Notes: generated by a model from the sequence alone, not told the origin. 64,000 nucleotides of DNA from JAOUEA01 sp038249195 (GCA_038249195.1 JBBRWM010000005.1:124001-188000), one strand, 5' to 3'; numbered from the stretch's first letter, positions 7,186 to 14,850 are shown. A program made the numbers and translations.

Positions 7186-8523
7186 TCATACTGCCGTCGG
7201 AAACACGGACGCGAGGATCTCTGCAACGAAAGGCTTGTTCAACCAGAAGCTCTTCTTGATGTGACTTCCACCTGGCGCGGCGTCTCGGTCCGCCGCGTTC
7301 CTCGCGTGAGGGCGGACGTGGATGTAGCGGGTCTGCCTAGCCGTAGGGAGTCTGTCAGCGTCACCGTTCTCTATCAGGTCCCTGTAGCGGTGCCACTCGA
7401 CTGAGATTCCTTCCAACTGCTCGGCGTTCGGCCGCCAATAGAGAGGTGTTCCGACCACACATTCTCCTTGGGGGGTGGCCTTCAAGGAGCCGACGACAGG
7501 GATGAACAAAACGTGCTCTAGGTAACTGAGCAGAGTGCTCTCCTCCCACCTCTCCTCTACAAGCTCAAGATGCTTGAAGGCCGGAAACGACACCGCCTCA
7601 TACGGCACGCCGAGCTCGGACGTCCTAGCCGACTTGATCTGCGGGAACGCGCCTGAACTGCGTGCTCCCGGTGGCTCAATCACGTCCACAGCGGCGCGCA
7701 CAACGCTGGCCGCGTAGTTCTTGGCTCCGCTTCGGGTTCGACCGACCTCGTCCGCCACGTCGTTGATCGTGCTCCCTACGAAGGCCTTCATGCCCGACAT
7801 GAGTCGATGCAGACCAGCAAGCTCGACGATCAACGCATAGTCAGGAGTGCTTGATCTCGACTCCTCGTAGATTCCAAGGGTGAAACTCTGCTTGAGGGCC
7901 CAGGCGCGCGGCTTCGCGGGGACCTCGCTGAATGGCTGAACGCGAGTATCCTTGCCACTGGCTCCCTTCGTACAAGGCCCCAAGACGCGCCCGTCCGCCT
8001 CGGTAAGCTCATGCGCGAGCCCGGCAAGCACCTTGTCCCTGACCCGATTCCAATCGGATTCGATCGCGGCAAGCCCGACATGGTCGGGCGCCCAGAGTGT
8101 GAAGTGTCGGATCAGCCAGGACTGTTTGGGGGCATCGCGGAGACGCTCGAAGAACACCAGGAGCAAACGAAGCTTCTTTCTCACGGAGGCGTCGCTCCAT
8201 GATTCGATGGCGAGCTTCTGGTAGTTGATCTGACTGATCACGGTTCGTTGGTCAGCTCGGAGGCCGAGCGAAGTTTCAACTAGCGCCACAGACTTGAGTT
8301 CAACCCCTGCAGCCGGGAAATCGGCTTCCCGCCGAGAGTTCCGAGGGATGCCGAAATACGCCTCAATCGCGTGTCCAGCCTCGGCGCGCCCGCGTTGAGG
8401 GGCACGCGATTCGAAGGCCGAGCCCGGTATGTCCCCGAGGCTCAATCCAGGAAGCTCGTTAGCGAGCTCAACGATCTCAGCCTCGGAGGCTGTCTTGTAG
8501 TCAAAGGACCTATGCATGCCCAC
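7186..8523 (-). CDS. Sau3AI/MutH-family type II restriction endonuclease
   Basis: A 445-residue nuclease with two MutH-like halves, as in Sau3AI. The N-terminal catalytic half has GRAEAGHAIEAYFG, then Asp68, Glu75 and Lys77 in READFPAAGVELKS, matching the D-x6-E-x-K active site of MutH. The C-terminal half begins near WALKQSFTLGIYEE and lacks a second obvious active site; in Sau3AI that half is an allosteric DNA-binding domain. Sau3AI cuts before GATC. The start is GTG 8523 or ATG 8517. The gene is convergent with the methyltransferase and visibly lower in GC than housekeeping neighbours. Confidence 0.88.
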   Translation of the reverse strand: MGMHRSFDYKTASEAEIVELANELPGLSLGDIPGSAFESRAPQRGRAEAGHAIEAYFGIPRNSRREADFPAAGVELKSVALVETSLGLRADQRTVISQINYQKLAIESWSDASVRKKLRLLLVFFERLRDAPKQSWLIRHFTLWAPDHVGLAAIESDWNRVRDKVLAGLAHELTEADGRVLGPCTKGASGKDTRVQPFSEVPAKPRAWALKQSFTLGIYEESRSSTPDYALIVELAGLHRLMSGMKAFVGSTINDVADEVGRTRSGAKNYAASVVRAAVDVIEPPGARSSGAFPQIKSARTSELGVPYEAVSFPAFKHLELVEERWEESTLLSYLEHVLFIPVVGSLKATPQGECVVGTPLYWRPNAEQLEGISVEWHRYRDLIENGDADRLPTARQTRYIHVRPHARNAADRDAAPGGSHIKKSFWLNKPFVAEILASVFPTAV

Positions 8524-8692
8524 GGCCTGCTTCGCTTTTCGGGACGTCGAGCGTCGTGGCTGCCCCCCGCTCAGGATAGTCCGCGTTGGACCACGCCTGA
8601 GCTAAGGACAACCCCGACTTTCGTGCAGGAGGCTCGATCTTAGACTGTCGCACCTTGCGCGCCCGCGTGATGCGATGGACTATTCCGGGCAC
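8510..8692 (-). CDS. Possible small ORF upstream of the endonuclease gene
   Basis: A 60-codon reading frame (GTG start) ends 14 bp inside the endonuclease start, an arrangement that could couple their translation. The product is basic and Arg/Lys-rich at the N-terminus with no recognised domain. It lacks a convincing ribosome-binding site. It may be only the untranslated leader of the endonuclease gene. The surrounding 8524-8720 interval holds nothing else recognisable. Confidence 0.25.
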   Translation of the reverse strand: MPGIVHRITRARKVRQSKIEPPARKSGLSLAQAWSNADYPERGAATTLDVPKSEAGRGHA

Positions 8693-8720
8693 GAGTTCCT
8701 TGGACCAAGCTTCGAAGCCC

Positions 8721-9134
8721 TTACGGCAGGAGTTCGAACGCCTCCACGTGCGCGGGGCGGACGACTGAGAAGTGACGGTGGTCTAGCGTGGCGATCCGCG
8801 TCAGCTTCAGGCGTTCGGCGAGGGCGATCACGGACGCGTCGACGGTCCCCAGCCCCAGGTCCCGATACTTCCACGTGAGTTCGATGATTCGCGGCCAGTC
8901 GTGTGCGTCGACCGACATCGGCTCCAGCGCTCCACCGGCGATGTCGGCAAGGAAATCCACCTCTGCTCCAGCCCCGATCCCTCGTCCAAGGAAGTGGACG
9001 ACCTCGGATATGACGAGCTCAGGGACGAAGAGCGGGCCTGCATGGCGTTCCAGCAGCCGTTCGCACGCCCGATGCTGACGATCACCCGCATCCACGTAGG
9101 CGACCAACGGGCCGGCGTCGACGACGAGGCCTAC
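8721..9134 (-). CDS. vapC: VapC-like PIN-domain toxin, start codon unresolved
   Basis: A PIN-domain ribonuclease toxin. All four acidic active-site residues are present: Asp in VVDAGPLVAYVD, Glu in ELVISEVV, Asp in GTVDASVIAL and Asp in TLDHRHF. The expected start is immediately before GLVVDAG, overlapping the antitoxin stop. The in-frame codon there is GTA, and no ATG, GTG or TTG exists nearby upstream without running far into the antitoxin in another frame. The first internal TTG/GTG would remove the catalytic Asp. The toxin therefore uses a non-canonical start or has been silenced by a start-codon mutation. Confidence 0.75.
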   Translation of the reverse strand, partial: VGLVVDAGPLVAYVDAGDRQHRACERLLERHAGPLFVPELVISEVVHFLGRGIGAGAEVDFLADIAGGALEPMSVDAHDWPRIIELTWKYRDLGLGTVDASVIALAERLKLTRIATLDHRHFSVVRPAHVEAFELLP

Positions 9135-9376
9135 AGTTCCCCCAGCCGTCGCTTCTCGTCCATGATCTGCGCGAAGATCTCGTCGACGCGCTCTGAGGCG
9201 TCCCCCAGACCGCTGTTCCCTGCCCCCGCGGCTCGGAGGGTCCGACGGCGACCTCCGTTGAGGAAGGTCTCGATCGCCTCGCGGGTCAGCTCGGACACAG
9301 TCACGCCCCGCCGCGCTGACTCCTGACGGAGCTTTGCGTCCAGATCCTCGGGCAGCTTCACCGTTGTCCTCTTCAC
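9131..9376 (-). CDS. vapB: VapB-like ribbon-helix-helix antitoxin
   Basis: A small antitoxin whose N-terminus is a ribbon-helix-helix DNA-binding fold (KRTTVKLPEDLDAKLR then RGVTVSELTREAIETFL). A C-terminal tail (ERVDEIFAQIMDEKRRLGEL) would mask the toxin. GTG 9376 is preferred over an ATG at 9409 because it is the conserved family start and because TATGCT lies 8 nt upstream, fitting a leaderless transcript. Its stop overlaps the start region of the PIN toxin. Autorepression through the palindromes just upstream is likely. Confidence 0.8.
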   Translation of the reverse strand: MKRTTVKLPEDLDAKLRQESARRGVTVSELTREAIETFLNGGRRRTLRAAGAGNSGLGDASERVDEIFAQIMDEKRRLGEL

Positions 9377-9377
9377 G

Positions 9378-9413
9378 GTATGCCAGCATACGACCGGCCA
9401 CGTTGGCATGCCA
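9378..9413. promoter_or_regulatory. Candidate VapB operator: two palindromes
   Basis: GTATGC-CA-GCATAC (9378-9391) and the perfect palindrome TGGCATGCCA (9404-9413) lie directly upstream of vapB. The first contains the candidate reverse-strand -10 hexamer TATGCT (9385-9390), so a repressor bound there would block RNA polymerase. Both share TGCCA half-sites. Confidence 0.45.
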
Positions 9414-9498
9414 GGTTCCCCAGGGCCGTGATCGCCATCACGAACGAAACTGAGCGGGAACCCTTTGGTGGCGCCGGGACGAGCTAGTCTGGCTCAGA

Positions 9499-10920
9499 CT
9501 ACACGTCGTAGTACATGGAGAACTCGTACGGGTGGGGCCGCAGGGCGATGGCGTCGTGCTCCTCGATCCGCTTGTACTCGATCCAGGTGTCGATCACGTC
9601 CTGGGTGAACACGCCGCCCTCGAGCAGCCACTGGTGGTCGGACTCGAGGTTGCCCAGGACCTCCATGAGCGATCCGGGTACCTGCTTCACGCTCGCCTGT
9701 TCGGCGGGCGGCAGGTCGTAGAGATCCTTGTCCATCGGCTCCGGCGGCTCGATCTTGTTCTTGATGCCGTCCATGCCCGCCATCAGCATCGCGCTGAACG
9801 CGAGGTAGGGGTTGCACGACGGATCGGGCGTCCGGAACTCCAGCCGCTTGGCCGCCGGGTTCTTGGAGCCGAGCGGGATGCGCACGCACGCGCTCCGGTT
9901 CCGCTGGGAGTACACGAGCTTGATCGGCGCCTCGTAGCCCGGCACGAGCCGGCGGTAGGAGTTCGTCGTCGGGTTGGTGAACGCGAGCAGGGCCGGCGCG
10001 TGGATCAGCAGCCCGCCGATGTACCAGCGCGCCATGTCGCTGATGCCGCCGTAGCCCACCTCGTCCCAGAACAGGTTCTCGTCGTTCTGCCACAGGGACT
10101 GGTGCGTGTGCATGCCCGATCCGTTGTCCATGAACAGGGGCTTGGGCATGAACGTCACGGTCTTGCCAGCCTGATACGCCGTGTTCTTGACCACGTACTT
10201 GTACTTCATGACGTTGTCGGCCGTGGTGAGCAGCGTGTCGAAGCGCATGTCGATCTCGGCCTGGCCGGCCGTGCCCACCTCGTGGTGGTGCACCTCGATC
10301 GTAAGACCCACCTTCTCGAGGTTCAGCACCATGTCGGTGCGCAGGTCCTGGTACTTGTCGACCGGGGGCAGGGCGAAGTAGCCGCCCTTGAATTTGGGCT
10401 TGTATCCGAGGTTGCCGCCCTCCTCGATCCGGCCGCTGCTCCACGCGCCCGCCACCGAATCGATGTGGTAGTAGCCCTCGAACTGCGCCTGGTCGAAGCG
10501 GATCGAGTCGAAGATGTAGAACTCGGCTTCGGGACCCCAGTAGCTGAGGTCCGCGATCCCCGACTGCTTCAGGTACAGCTCGGCCTTCTTCGCGATGTTC
10601 CGCGGGTCTCGGCTGTAGTCCTCTCCGGTCACCGGGTCCTTCACGAAGCAGGTGATGTTCAGCGTGGGGTGCTTCGTGAACGGGTCCATGTAGGCGGTGT
10701 CGGGGTCGAGAACGAGGAGCATGTCGGACTCCTGGATCTCCTGGAACCCGCGGATGGAGGACCCGTCGAAGGGCTGGCCTTCTTCGAACTTCTGCTCGGT
10801 CAACTCATGCACCGGGACCGACAGGTGCTGGACCTGACCCGGCAGGTCGGTGAAGCGGAAGTCCGCGATCTGGGCCCCCTGCTCCTTGGCCATGGCGATG
10901 ACGTCCTTGGCTGATGCCAC
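9499..10920 (-). CDS. glnA: Glutamine synthetase, type I
   Basis: The 473-residue ATP-dependent enzyme that joins ammonia to glutamate, a cytosolic dodecamer. Visible signatures are FDGSSIRGFQ, GPEAEFYIFD, the ATP-binding KPKFKGGYF and EVHHHEVGTAGQAEID regions, GSGMHTHQS and RIPLGSKNPAAKRLEFR. The adenylylation loop reads DLYDLPPAE with the target Tyr conserved, matching the presence of glnE. The start is GTG at 10920 after GGGGGAAGGG. A GlnR-box-like site lies 71-90 nt upstream and a GlnR-like regulator is the next gene upstream, so nitrogen-limitation control is expected. Confidence 0.97.
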   Translation of the reverse strand: MASAKDVIAMAKEQGAQIADFRFTDLPGQVQHLSVPVHELTEQKFEEGQPFDGSSIRGFQEIQESDMLLVLDPDTAYMDPFTKHPTLNITCFVKDPVTGEDYSRDPRNIAKKAELYLKQSGIADLSYWGPEAEFYIFDSIRFDQAQFEGYYHIDSVAGAWSSGRIEEGGNLGYKPKFKGGYFALPPVDKYQDLRTDMVLNLEKVGLTIEVHHHEVGTAGQAEIDMRFDTLLTTADNVMKYKYVVKNTAYQAGKTVTFMPKPLFMDNGSGMHTHQSLWQNDENLFWDEVGYGGISDMARWYIGGLLIHAPALLAFTNPTTNSYRRLVPGYEAPIKLVYSQRNRSACVRIPLGSKNPAAKRLEFRTPDPSCNPYLAFSAMLMAGMDGIKNKIEPPEPMDKDLYDLPPAEQASVKQVPGSLMEVLGNLESDHQWLLEGGVFTQDVIDTWIEYKRIEEHDAIALRPHPYEFSMYYDV

Positions 10921-10953
10921 GTTCCCTTCCCCCCACTGCTCGGCGACCTCTTC

Positions 10954-10959
10954 AGCCTA
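10954..10959 (-). promoter_or_regulatory. Candidate -10 element of glnA
   Basis: TAGGCT on the reverse strand, 34 nt before the glnA start. It would place transcription start near 10947 and the GlnR-box-like site at about -44 to -63, a normal position for an activator. No good -35 is visible, as often in activated promoters. Confidence 0.3.
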
Positions 10960-10990
10960 GGGCCCCGGCGCCTGCGCTCGGGTCCTCGCA

Positions 10991-11010
10991 CCGTTAACTC
11001 TTCGTTACGG
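10991..11010 (-). promoter_or_regulatory. GlnR-box-like element upstream of glnA
   Basis: On the reverse strand GTAAC is followed by six bases and then TTAAC, flanked by CC and GG. This fits the GTnAC-n6-GaAAC layout described for actinobacterial GlnR sites, with one deviation. The adjacent gene encodes the GlnR-like protein. Confidence 0.45.
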
Positions 11011-11042
11011 ACCCGGGCCGGCCCGCCGCAAGCAGACGCCGA

Positions 11043-11221
11043 ACGCCCCGTCCGGGAGGGGGACCCAGGCGGGGCGTCCAGCTATTCGGTTGTTGGGGAA
11101 GACCTACCGACCCGTGCCGAGCACGGCCCGTCCGAGGTGGGCCCTTACGGGCACCGGCACGGGTCGGTGGAGGGCGCTCAGGAACGCGGGTTCCGGGGGG
11201 AGGGGCGCCGCGGTCCTGAGC
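11043..11221. other. Structured non-coding region with three successive inverted repeats
   Basis: The 438-bp gap between the GlnR-like gene and glnA holds no credible gene but three perfect stems in a row. They are an 8-bp stem (11043-11050 with 11070-11077), a 14-bp stem (11106-11119 with 11155-11168, 35-nt loop) and an 8-bp stem (11176-11183 with 11214-11221). No T-run follows any of them. They may be the terminator region of the upstream gene, a glnA leader element or a small RNA; the sequence does not decide. Confidence 0.4.
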
Positions 11222-11358
11222 ACGATGTCCATGCCGTTCGTATCGGCCGCTGGGGTGTCCTCAGCGCAGGGTCCAGATGGATGATCTTCGCCGTGGCCCC
11301 GGTTGACTACGCCCTCCGGCCCCGTCCGTCCGCCCGAGCTCGGGGGCCGGACGGTCGC

Positions 11359-12036
11359 CTAGGAGGCGTCGGCACCCCGGTAGCCCACGCCGCGCACGGT
11401 CTCGATCAGGTGCTCGTGCTCGGGTCCGACCTTGGCGCGCAGCCGCCGGACGTGGACGTCGACCGTGCGCGTGCCGCCGTAGAAGTCGTACCCCCACACC
11501 TCGCGCAGGAGCGCCGGTCGCGTGTAGACGCGGCCCGGATGCGCCGCCAGGAACCGGAGCAGCTCGAACTCCTTGAACGTGAGGTCGAGGGGGCGCCCCG
11601 CGGCCGTGACGCGATAGGTATCCACGTCGAGGGCCAGGGCTCCCAGGCGGATGACCGAGCCGTCGCCCGCCCCCGCGCGACGGCGCACCATCGCGAGGCG
11701 CAGGCGCAGTTCCGCAGCGGGCGCGCCGGGGTAGACGAGCTCGTCGGCGACCTCGTGCCAGGGGAAACGCTCCAGCTGGTCGCGTTCGGCGATCACGATC
11801 GTGGGGATGCGCGGGTCTTGTGCGCGGAGCTCACCGAGGATCGACCAAGCGTGGGCGGGGTTCTCGGCGGCGTCCACGAGCACGCATCCCGCTCCCAACT
11901 CCAGGACGTGCGCGAGGGAGGAGGCCGCCAGCGGCTCCAGCTTCAGGTCCGCGCGCAGGTCCGCGAGGGCCGGAAGGGCCGTCTGCGGCGGGCGATCCGC
12001 GAGCAAGGCCAGGAACGCCATCGGTCCGTCCACCAT
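11359..12036 (-). CDS. glnR: GlnR-like OmpR-family nitrogen regulator
   Basis: A 225-residue atypical response regulator. The N-terminal receiver-like domain (residues 1-115) keeps the fold pattern but lacks a normal phosphoacceptor pocket: there is no acidic pair, and the switch Lys is replaced in IVIAERDQ. Such GlnR domains dimerise without phosphorylation. The C-terminal winged helix (LDLTFKEFELLRFLAAHPGR, then REVWGYDFYGGTRTVDVHVR) matches actinobacterial GlnR closely. Location immediately upstream of glnA supports the call. The start may be the first ATG (12036) or the ATG at 12021, which has TATGGT upstream. A generic MtrA-like OmpR regulator is the alternative. Confidence 0.8.
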   Translation of the reverse strand: MVDGPMAFLALLADRPPQTALPALADLRADLKLEPLAASSLAHVLELGAGCVLVDAAENPAHAWSILGELRAQDPRIPTIVIAERDQLERFPWHEVADELVYPGAPAAELRLRLAMVRRRAGAGDGSVIRLGALALDVDTYRVTAAGRPLDLTFKEFELLRFLAAHPGRVYTRPALLREVWGYDFYGGTRTVDVHVRRLRAKVGPEHEHLIETVRGVGYRGADAS

Positions 12037-12074
12037 ATCGGGTCGGTTCGCGCGCCGGTAGGCTTGATCCGACC

Positions 12075-12875
12075 ATGCCGAGCCTGCAGCACGTCGCCTC
12101 CCACACCTGGCACGTTCCGGCGCGCGCCTTCACCGTGAACACTGAGGACGGCGTTCGCATCGAGGGGACCCGCTTGGGCCCGCCGGGCACCGACCGGACC
12201 GCGGTGATCTTCGCGCACGGGCTCATGGGTTGGCATCGCAAGCCGCGGTTCGCGGTCTTCGCGGAGCATCTCTCTCGATGGTTCACGGTCTACGCCCCGG
12301 ACCTGCGAGGCCACGGCCAAAGCGGCGGCACCTGCGACTTCGGCGGCGCGGAGATCTACGACATCGACGCAGTCCTGCAGCTCGTGCGCCGGGTTGGACA
12401 CCGGCGCGTGATCACGGCCGGGACCTCGATGGGCGGGATCGCCTCGATCCGCCAGGCGGGGCTGCTCGGCGGCTCCGACGAGGTCGTGGCGATCTCCTCG
12501 CTCGCGCACTGGGACTGGCACGACGGCGCCCATCCCAAGGCCAAGCGAGCGTTCCAGGCTCGCGTGGGGACGGTGCCAGGCCGCGCGGCACTGCGCGCCT
12601 GGGGCGTACGGCTGCCCGAGGACTGGGACGAGCCCGAGTCACCCGAGTCGGTGATCGGCAAGATCGCGCCGACCCCGGTGGTGATCGTGCACGGGGCAGA
12701 CGACCAGCTCTTCAGCCAGGACCACGCCCACCGGCTCTTCGACGCCGCGGACGAACCCAAGCGCTTGCTGATCGGCGAGGGGTTCGGCCACGCCGAGGAC
12801 GGGCTCTCGCCCGCGTTCGCCTTGCGCCTCGCGCGGGTGATGCACGAGGAACTGGAGCTCCCGTGGTCCGCGTGA
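12075..12875 (+). CDS. Alpha/beta hydrolase
   Basis: A 266-residue serine hydrolase. The oxyanion region reads FAHGLMGWH, the nucleophile elbow is GTSMGG (Ser near residue 121), an acid follows in HGADDQLF, and the catalytic His is in EGFGHAED. No signal peptide is visible, so it is cytosolic. Start ATG 12075 is chosen over the longer upstream frame because the latter is low-quality Arg-rich sequence. Its stop overlaps the start of the MoaD-like gene, suggesting co-transcription. Substrate unknown. Confidence 0.87.
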   Translation: MPSLQHVASHTWHVPARAFTVNTEDGVRIEGTRLGPPGTDRTAVIFAHGLMGWHRKPRFAVFAEHLSRWFTVYAPDLRGHGQSGGTCDFGGAEIYDIDAVLQLVRRVGHRRVITAGTSMGGIASIRQAGLLGGSDEVVAISSLAHWDWHDGAHPKAKRAFQARVGTVPGRAALRAWGVRLPEDWDEPESPESVIGKIAPTPVVIVHGADDQLFSQDHAHRLFDAADEPKRLLIGEGFGHAEDGLSPAFALRLARVMHEELELPWSA

Positions 12876-13117
12876 GGCTGTTCGCGGCGCTCCGCGAGGC
12901 GGCAGGTGACGCGCGCGTCGAGGGCGCGGGCAGCACCGTCGGCGAGGTCGTGGACGCGTTGTCCGCCGAGTACGGGGACCGCTTCGCGGCGGTGGCGCAG
13001 GTCAGCTCCTTCGTGGTGAACGGCGAGCGCGCGGGGCGCGAGCACCCGGTCGGCGAGGCGGATGAGCTCGCCCTGCTCCCGCCCGTCTCAGGCGGCGCGC
13101 ATCGGCCGCGGGCATGA
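12863..13117 (+). CDS. MoaD/ThiS-like ubiquitin-fold protein with a C-terminal extension
   Basis: An 84-residue beta-grasp protein resembling the small subunit of molybdopterin synthase: RLFAALREAAG at the start, then STVGEVVDAL and FVVNGERA, ending in ADELALLPPVSGG. MoaD and ThiS must end in Gly-Gly to form a thiocarboxylate. Here the Gly-Gly is followed by six more residues (AHRPRA). Either a protease trims it, as proposed for some actinobacterial sulfur carriers, or the protein is not a thiocarboxylate carrier. Start GTG 12863 (or GTG 12872) overlaps the hydrolase gene. No other molybdopterin genes are in the window. Confidence 0.75.
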   Translation: MVRVRLFAALREAAGDARVEGAGSTVGEVVDALSAEYGDRFAAVAQVSSFVVNGERAGREHPVGEADELALLPPVSGGAHRPRA

Positions 13118-13146
13118 ACCCACGCCTGCTGGGATACTGACCCCCC

Positions 13147-14061
13147 ATGCGCTTCCAACGCCTCCTCCTCGTCGTGAACCCCGTGGCGCGCACGGTATCC
13201 AAGCCGACGCTGGCCGTGATCGAGAAGGCGTTGTCCGCGGACTTCCACCTCGAGGTCACGGAGACCAAGGAGCGAGGGCACGCCTCTGAGATCGCGGGGC
13301 AGGCCGTATCCGACGGGGTCGACCTGGTGGTGGTCTTCAGCGGCGATGGCACGATCAACGAGGTCGTGAACGCCCTCGCGGGAACACAGACGGCGCTCGG
13401 CGTCATCCCCGGAGGCGCCACGAACATCCTCGTGCGGGCGCTGGGGCTGCCCACCAACCCCGTCGACGCCACGGGCGTGCTGATCGGCAAGGCGCTCGAC
13501 GACGAGGGATTCAAGCTGCACCTGGGCCGCGCCGACGGCCGGTATTTCGCCGTGAACTGCGGCGCCGGCGTGGACGCCGCCGCGATGGCGCGCATGGACG
13601 CCAAGTTCCCCAAGACCAAGGCCAAGTTCGATCGGGTGGCGTTCCGCTCGGTGGCGTGGGAGCTGATGGTGGGCTACGCCGGCCGCGCACCCGACCTGCA
13701 GGTCTCGGTGGACGCCGGCGAGCCGCTGCCCTCGCTCTCGGTGATGGTGGGACGCACCGACCCCTACACGTATTACAAGGACCGCGGCCTGCGCATGACG
13801 CCCGAGGCCTCCCTCGAGACCGGCCTCGACGTCTTGTCGGTCCGCAAGCTGAACCGCCGGAGCGTGCCGCGGGTGGCGCTGCAGGTGTTCGGCTCGGCGC
13901 GCCACGTGCACGGCCGCGACATCGATTACACGCACGATGCGTCGCACGTGCTGGTCACGGCGGAGGAGGCGTTCCCGGTCCAGGTGGACGGAGATTCCCT
14001 CGGGGAGCGCACGCACCTGGAGATCGAGCTCGCCCGCGAGGCGCTCTGGGTCGTGGCCTGA
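13147..14061 (+). CDS. Diacylglycerol/lipid kinase family protein (YegS/DagK type)
   Basis: A 304-residue ATP-dependent lipid kinase. The N-terminal nucleotide-binding domain opens VVNPVART, contains FSGDGTINEVVNAL (the GDGT motif near residues 65-70) and GVIPGGATNILVRALGLP. The C-terminal beta-sandwich domain holds the ending FPVQVDGDSLG, a common family pattern. It probably phosphorylates diacylglycerol or a related lipid; the exact substrate is not visible. It is convergent with cysH. Confidence 0.88.
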   Translation: MRFQRLLLVVNPVARTVSKPTLAVIEKALSADFHLEVTETKERGHASEIAGQAVSDGVDLVVVFSGDGTINEVVNALAGTQTALGVIPGGATNILVRALGLPTNPVDATGVLIGKALDDEGFKLHLGRADGRYFAVNCGAGVDAAAMARMDAKFPKTKAKFDRVAFRSVAWELMVGYAGRAPDLQVSVDAGEPLPSLSVMVGRTDPYTYYKDRGLRMTPEASLETGLDVLSVRKLNRRSVPRVALQVFGSARHVHGRDIDYTHDASHVLVTAEEAFPVQVDGDSLGERTHLEIELAREALWVVA

Positions 14062-14072
14062 CCCGGCCCGCT

Positions 14073-14804
14073 TCAGGCAGGGGGCTCGGCCGGCTCCTCG
14101 GTATGGATCCCGCACTCCCACTTGGGCTTGCCGGCCCAGCGCCCGGCGCGCTCGGGCTCGCCCGCGAACCTGATCCGCGTGCACGGCGCGCAGCCGATGG
14201 AGGAGTACCCAAGGTCGTAGAGCGGGTTGTGCGGCAGGTCCTGCTCCCGGAGGTAGTCCCACACCTGTTGATGCGTCCAGGTGGCCATCGGGTTCACCTT
14301 CACCATCCAGCGTCCGGGCTCGATCTCGTACTGATCCACGAACGGCGCGTTCGCGCGGGTGGGGGAGGAATCGCGGCGCAGCGCGGTGATCCACGCATCG
14401 AAGCCCCGCAGGGCCTCGAACATCGGCCGCACCTTGTTCAGTTCGCAGCACTGTTCCGGGTTGCGTTCGTACAGCCGGGGACCGAAATCCTCCGCCTGGT
14501 GCTCCACGGTGTACTCGCCGTAGAGGTCGACCACGTTCAGGTCGAGGCGCTCGGTGAGCTGCGCCTTGAACGCCAGGGTCTCGGCGAACTGATAGCCGGT
14601 CTCCAGGAACAAAATCGGGATGCCGGGGCGCAGTTGCTGGGCGAGGTCCATCACCACCGTGCCCTCGGACTGGAAGGCGGAGGCCACGGCGATGCGCTCG
14701 AGCCCCGAGGACTCCAGCGCCCACCGCAGGACCTCACGCGGATGCGCGTCTTCGAAGGCGATGTTGAGGGCGGCGAGGTCCTCTTCGGCAAGCAGTGTCT
14801 CCAC
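14073..14804 (-). CDS. cysH: Assimilatory APS reductase (CysH), [4Fe-4S] type
   Basis: A 243-residue thioredoxin-dependent reductase of the sulfonucleotide family that makes sulfite from activated sulfate. The SAM-like nucleotide region reads AVASAFQSEGTVVMDL. The cluster ligands EQCCELNK and IGCAPCTR mark the 4Fe-4S class that prefers APS. The catalytic Cys is in KWECGIHTEE near the C-terminus. GTG 14804 is selected because family sequence starts there and AAGGG precedes it; the frame upstream runs through non-coding DNA. It diverges from sat, which makes its substrate. Confidence 0.92.
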   Translation of the reverse strand: METLLAEEDLAALNIAFEDAHPREVLRWALESSGLERIAVASAFQSEGTVVMDLAQQLRPGIPILFLETGYQFAETLAFKAQLTERLDLNVVDLYGEYTVEHQAEDFGPRLYERNPEQCCELNKVRPMFEALRGFDAWITALRRDSSPTRANAPFVDQYEIEPGRWMVKVNPMATWTHQQVWDYLREQDLPHNPLYDLGYSSIGCAPCTRIRFAGEPERAGRWAGKPKWECGIHTEEPAEPPA

Positions 14805-14850
14805 GAGGGCACCCTTTTCGAGGTCGCGGGGAGCATACCCGCCCGAGCGA

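Noticed and set aside
9532..10914. 460-codon forward frame opposite glnA
   Set aside because: It is the antisense shadow of glnA; high GC keeps the opposite strand open, and the product has no family character.
12712..14724. 670-codon reverse frame across the MoaD-like, lipid kinase and cysH genes
   Set aside because: It overlaps three well-supported genes and its translation is low-complexity Arg/His/Gly sequence.
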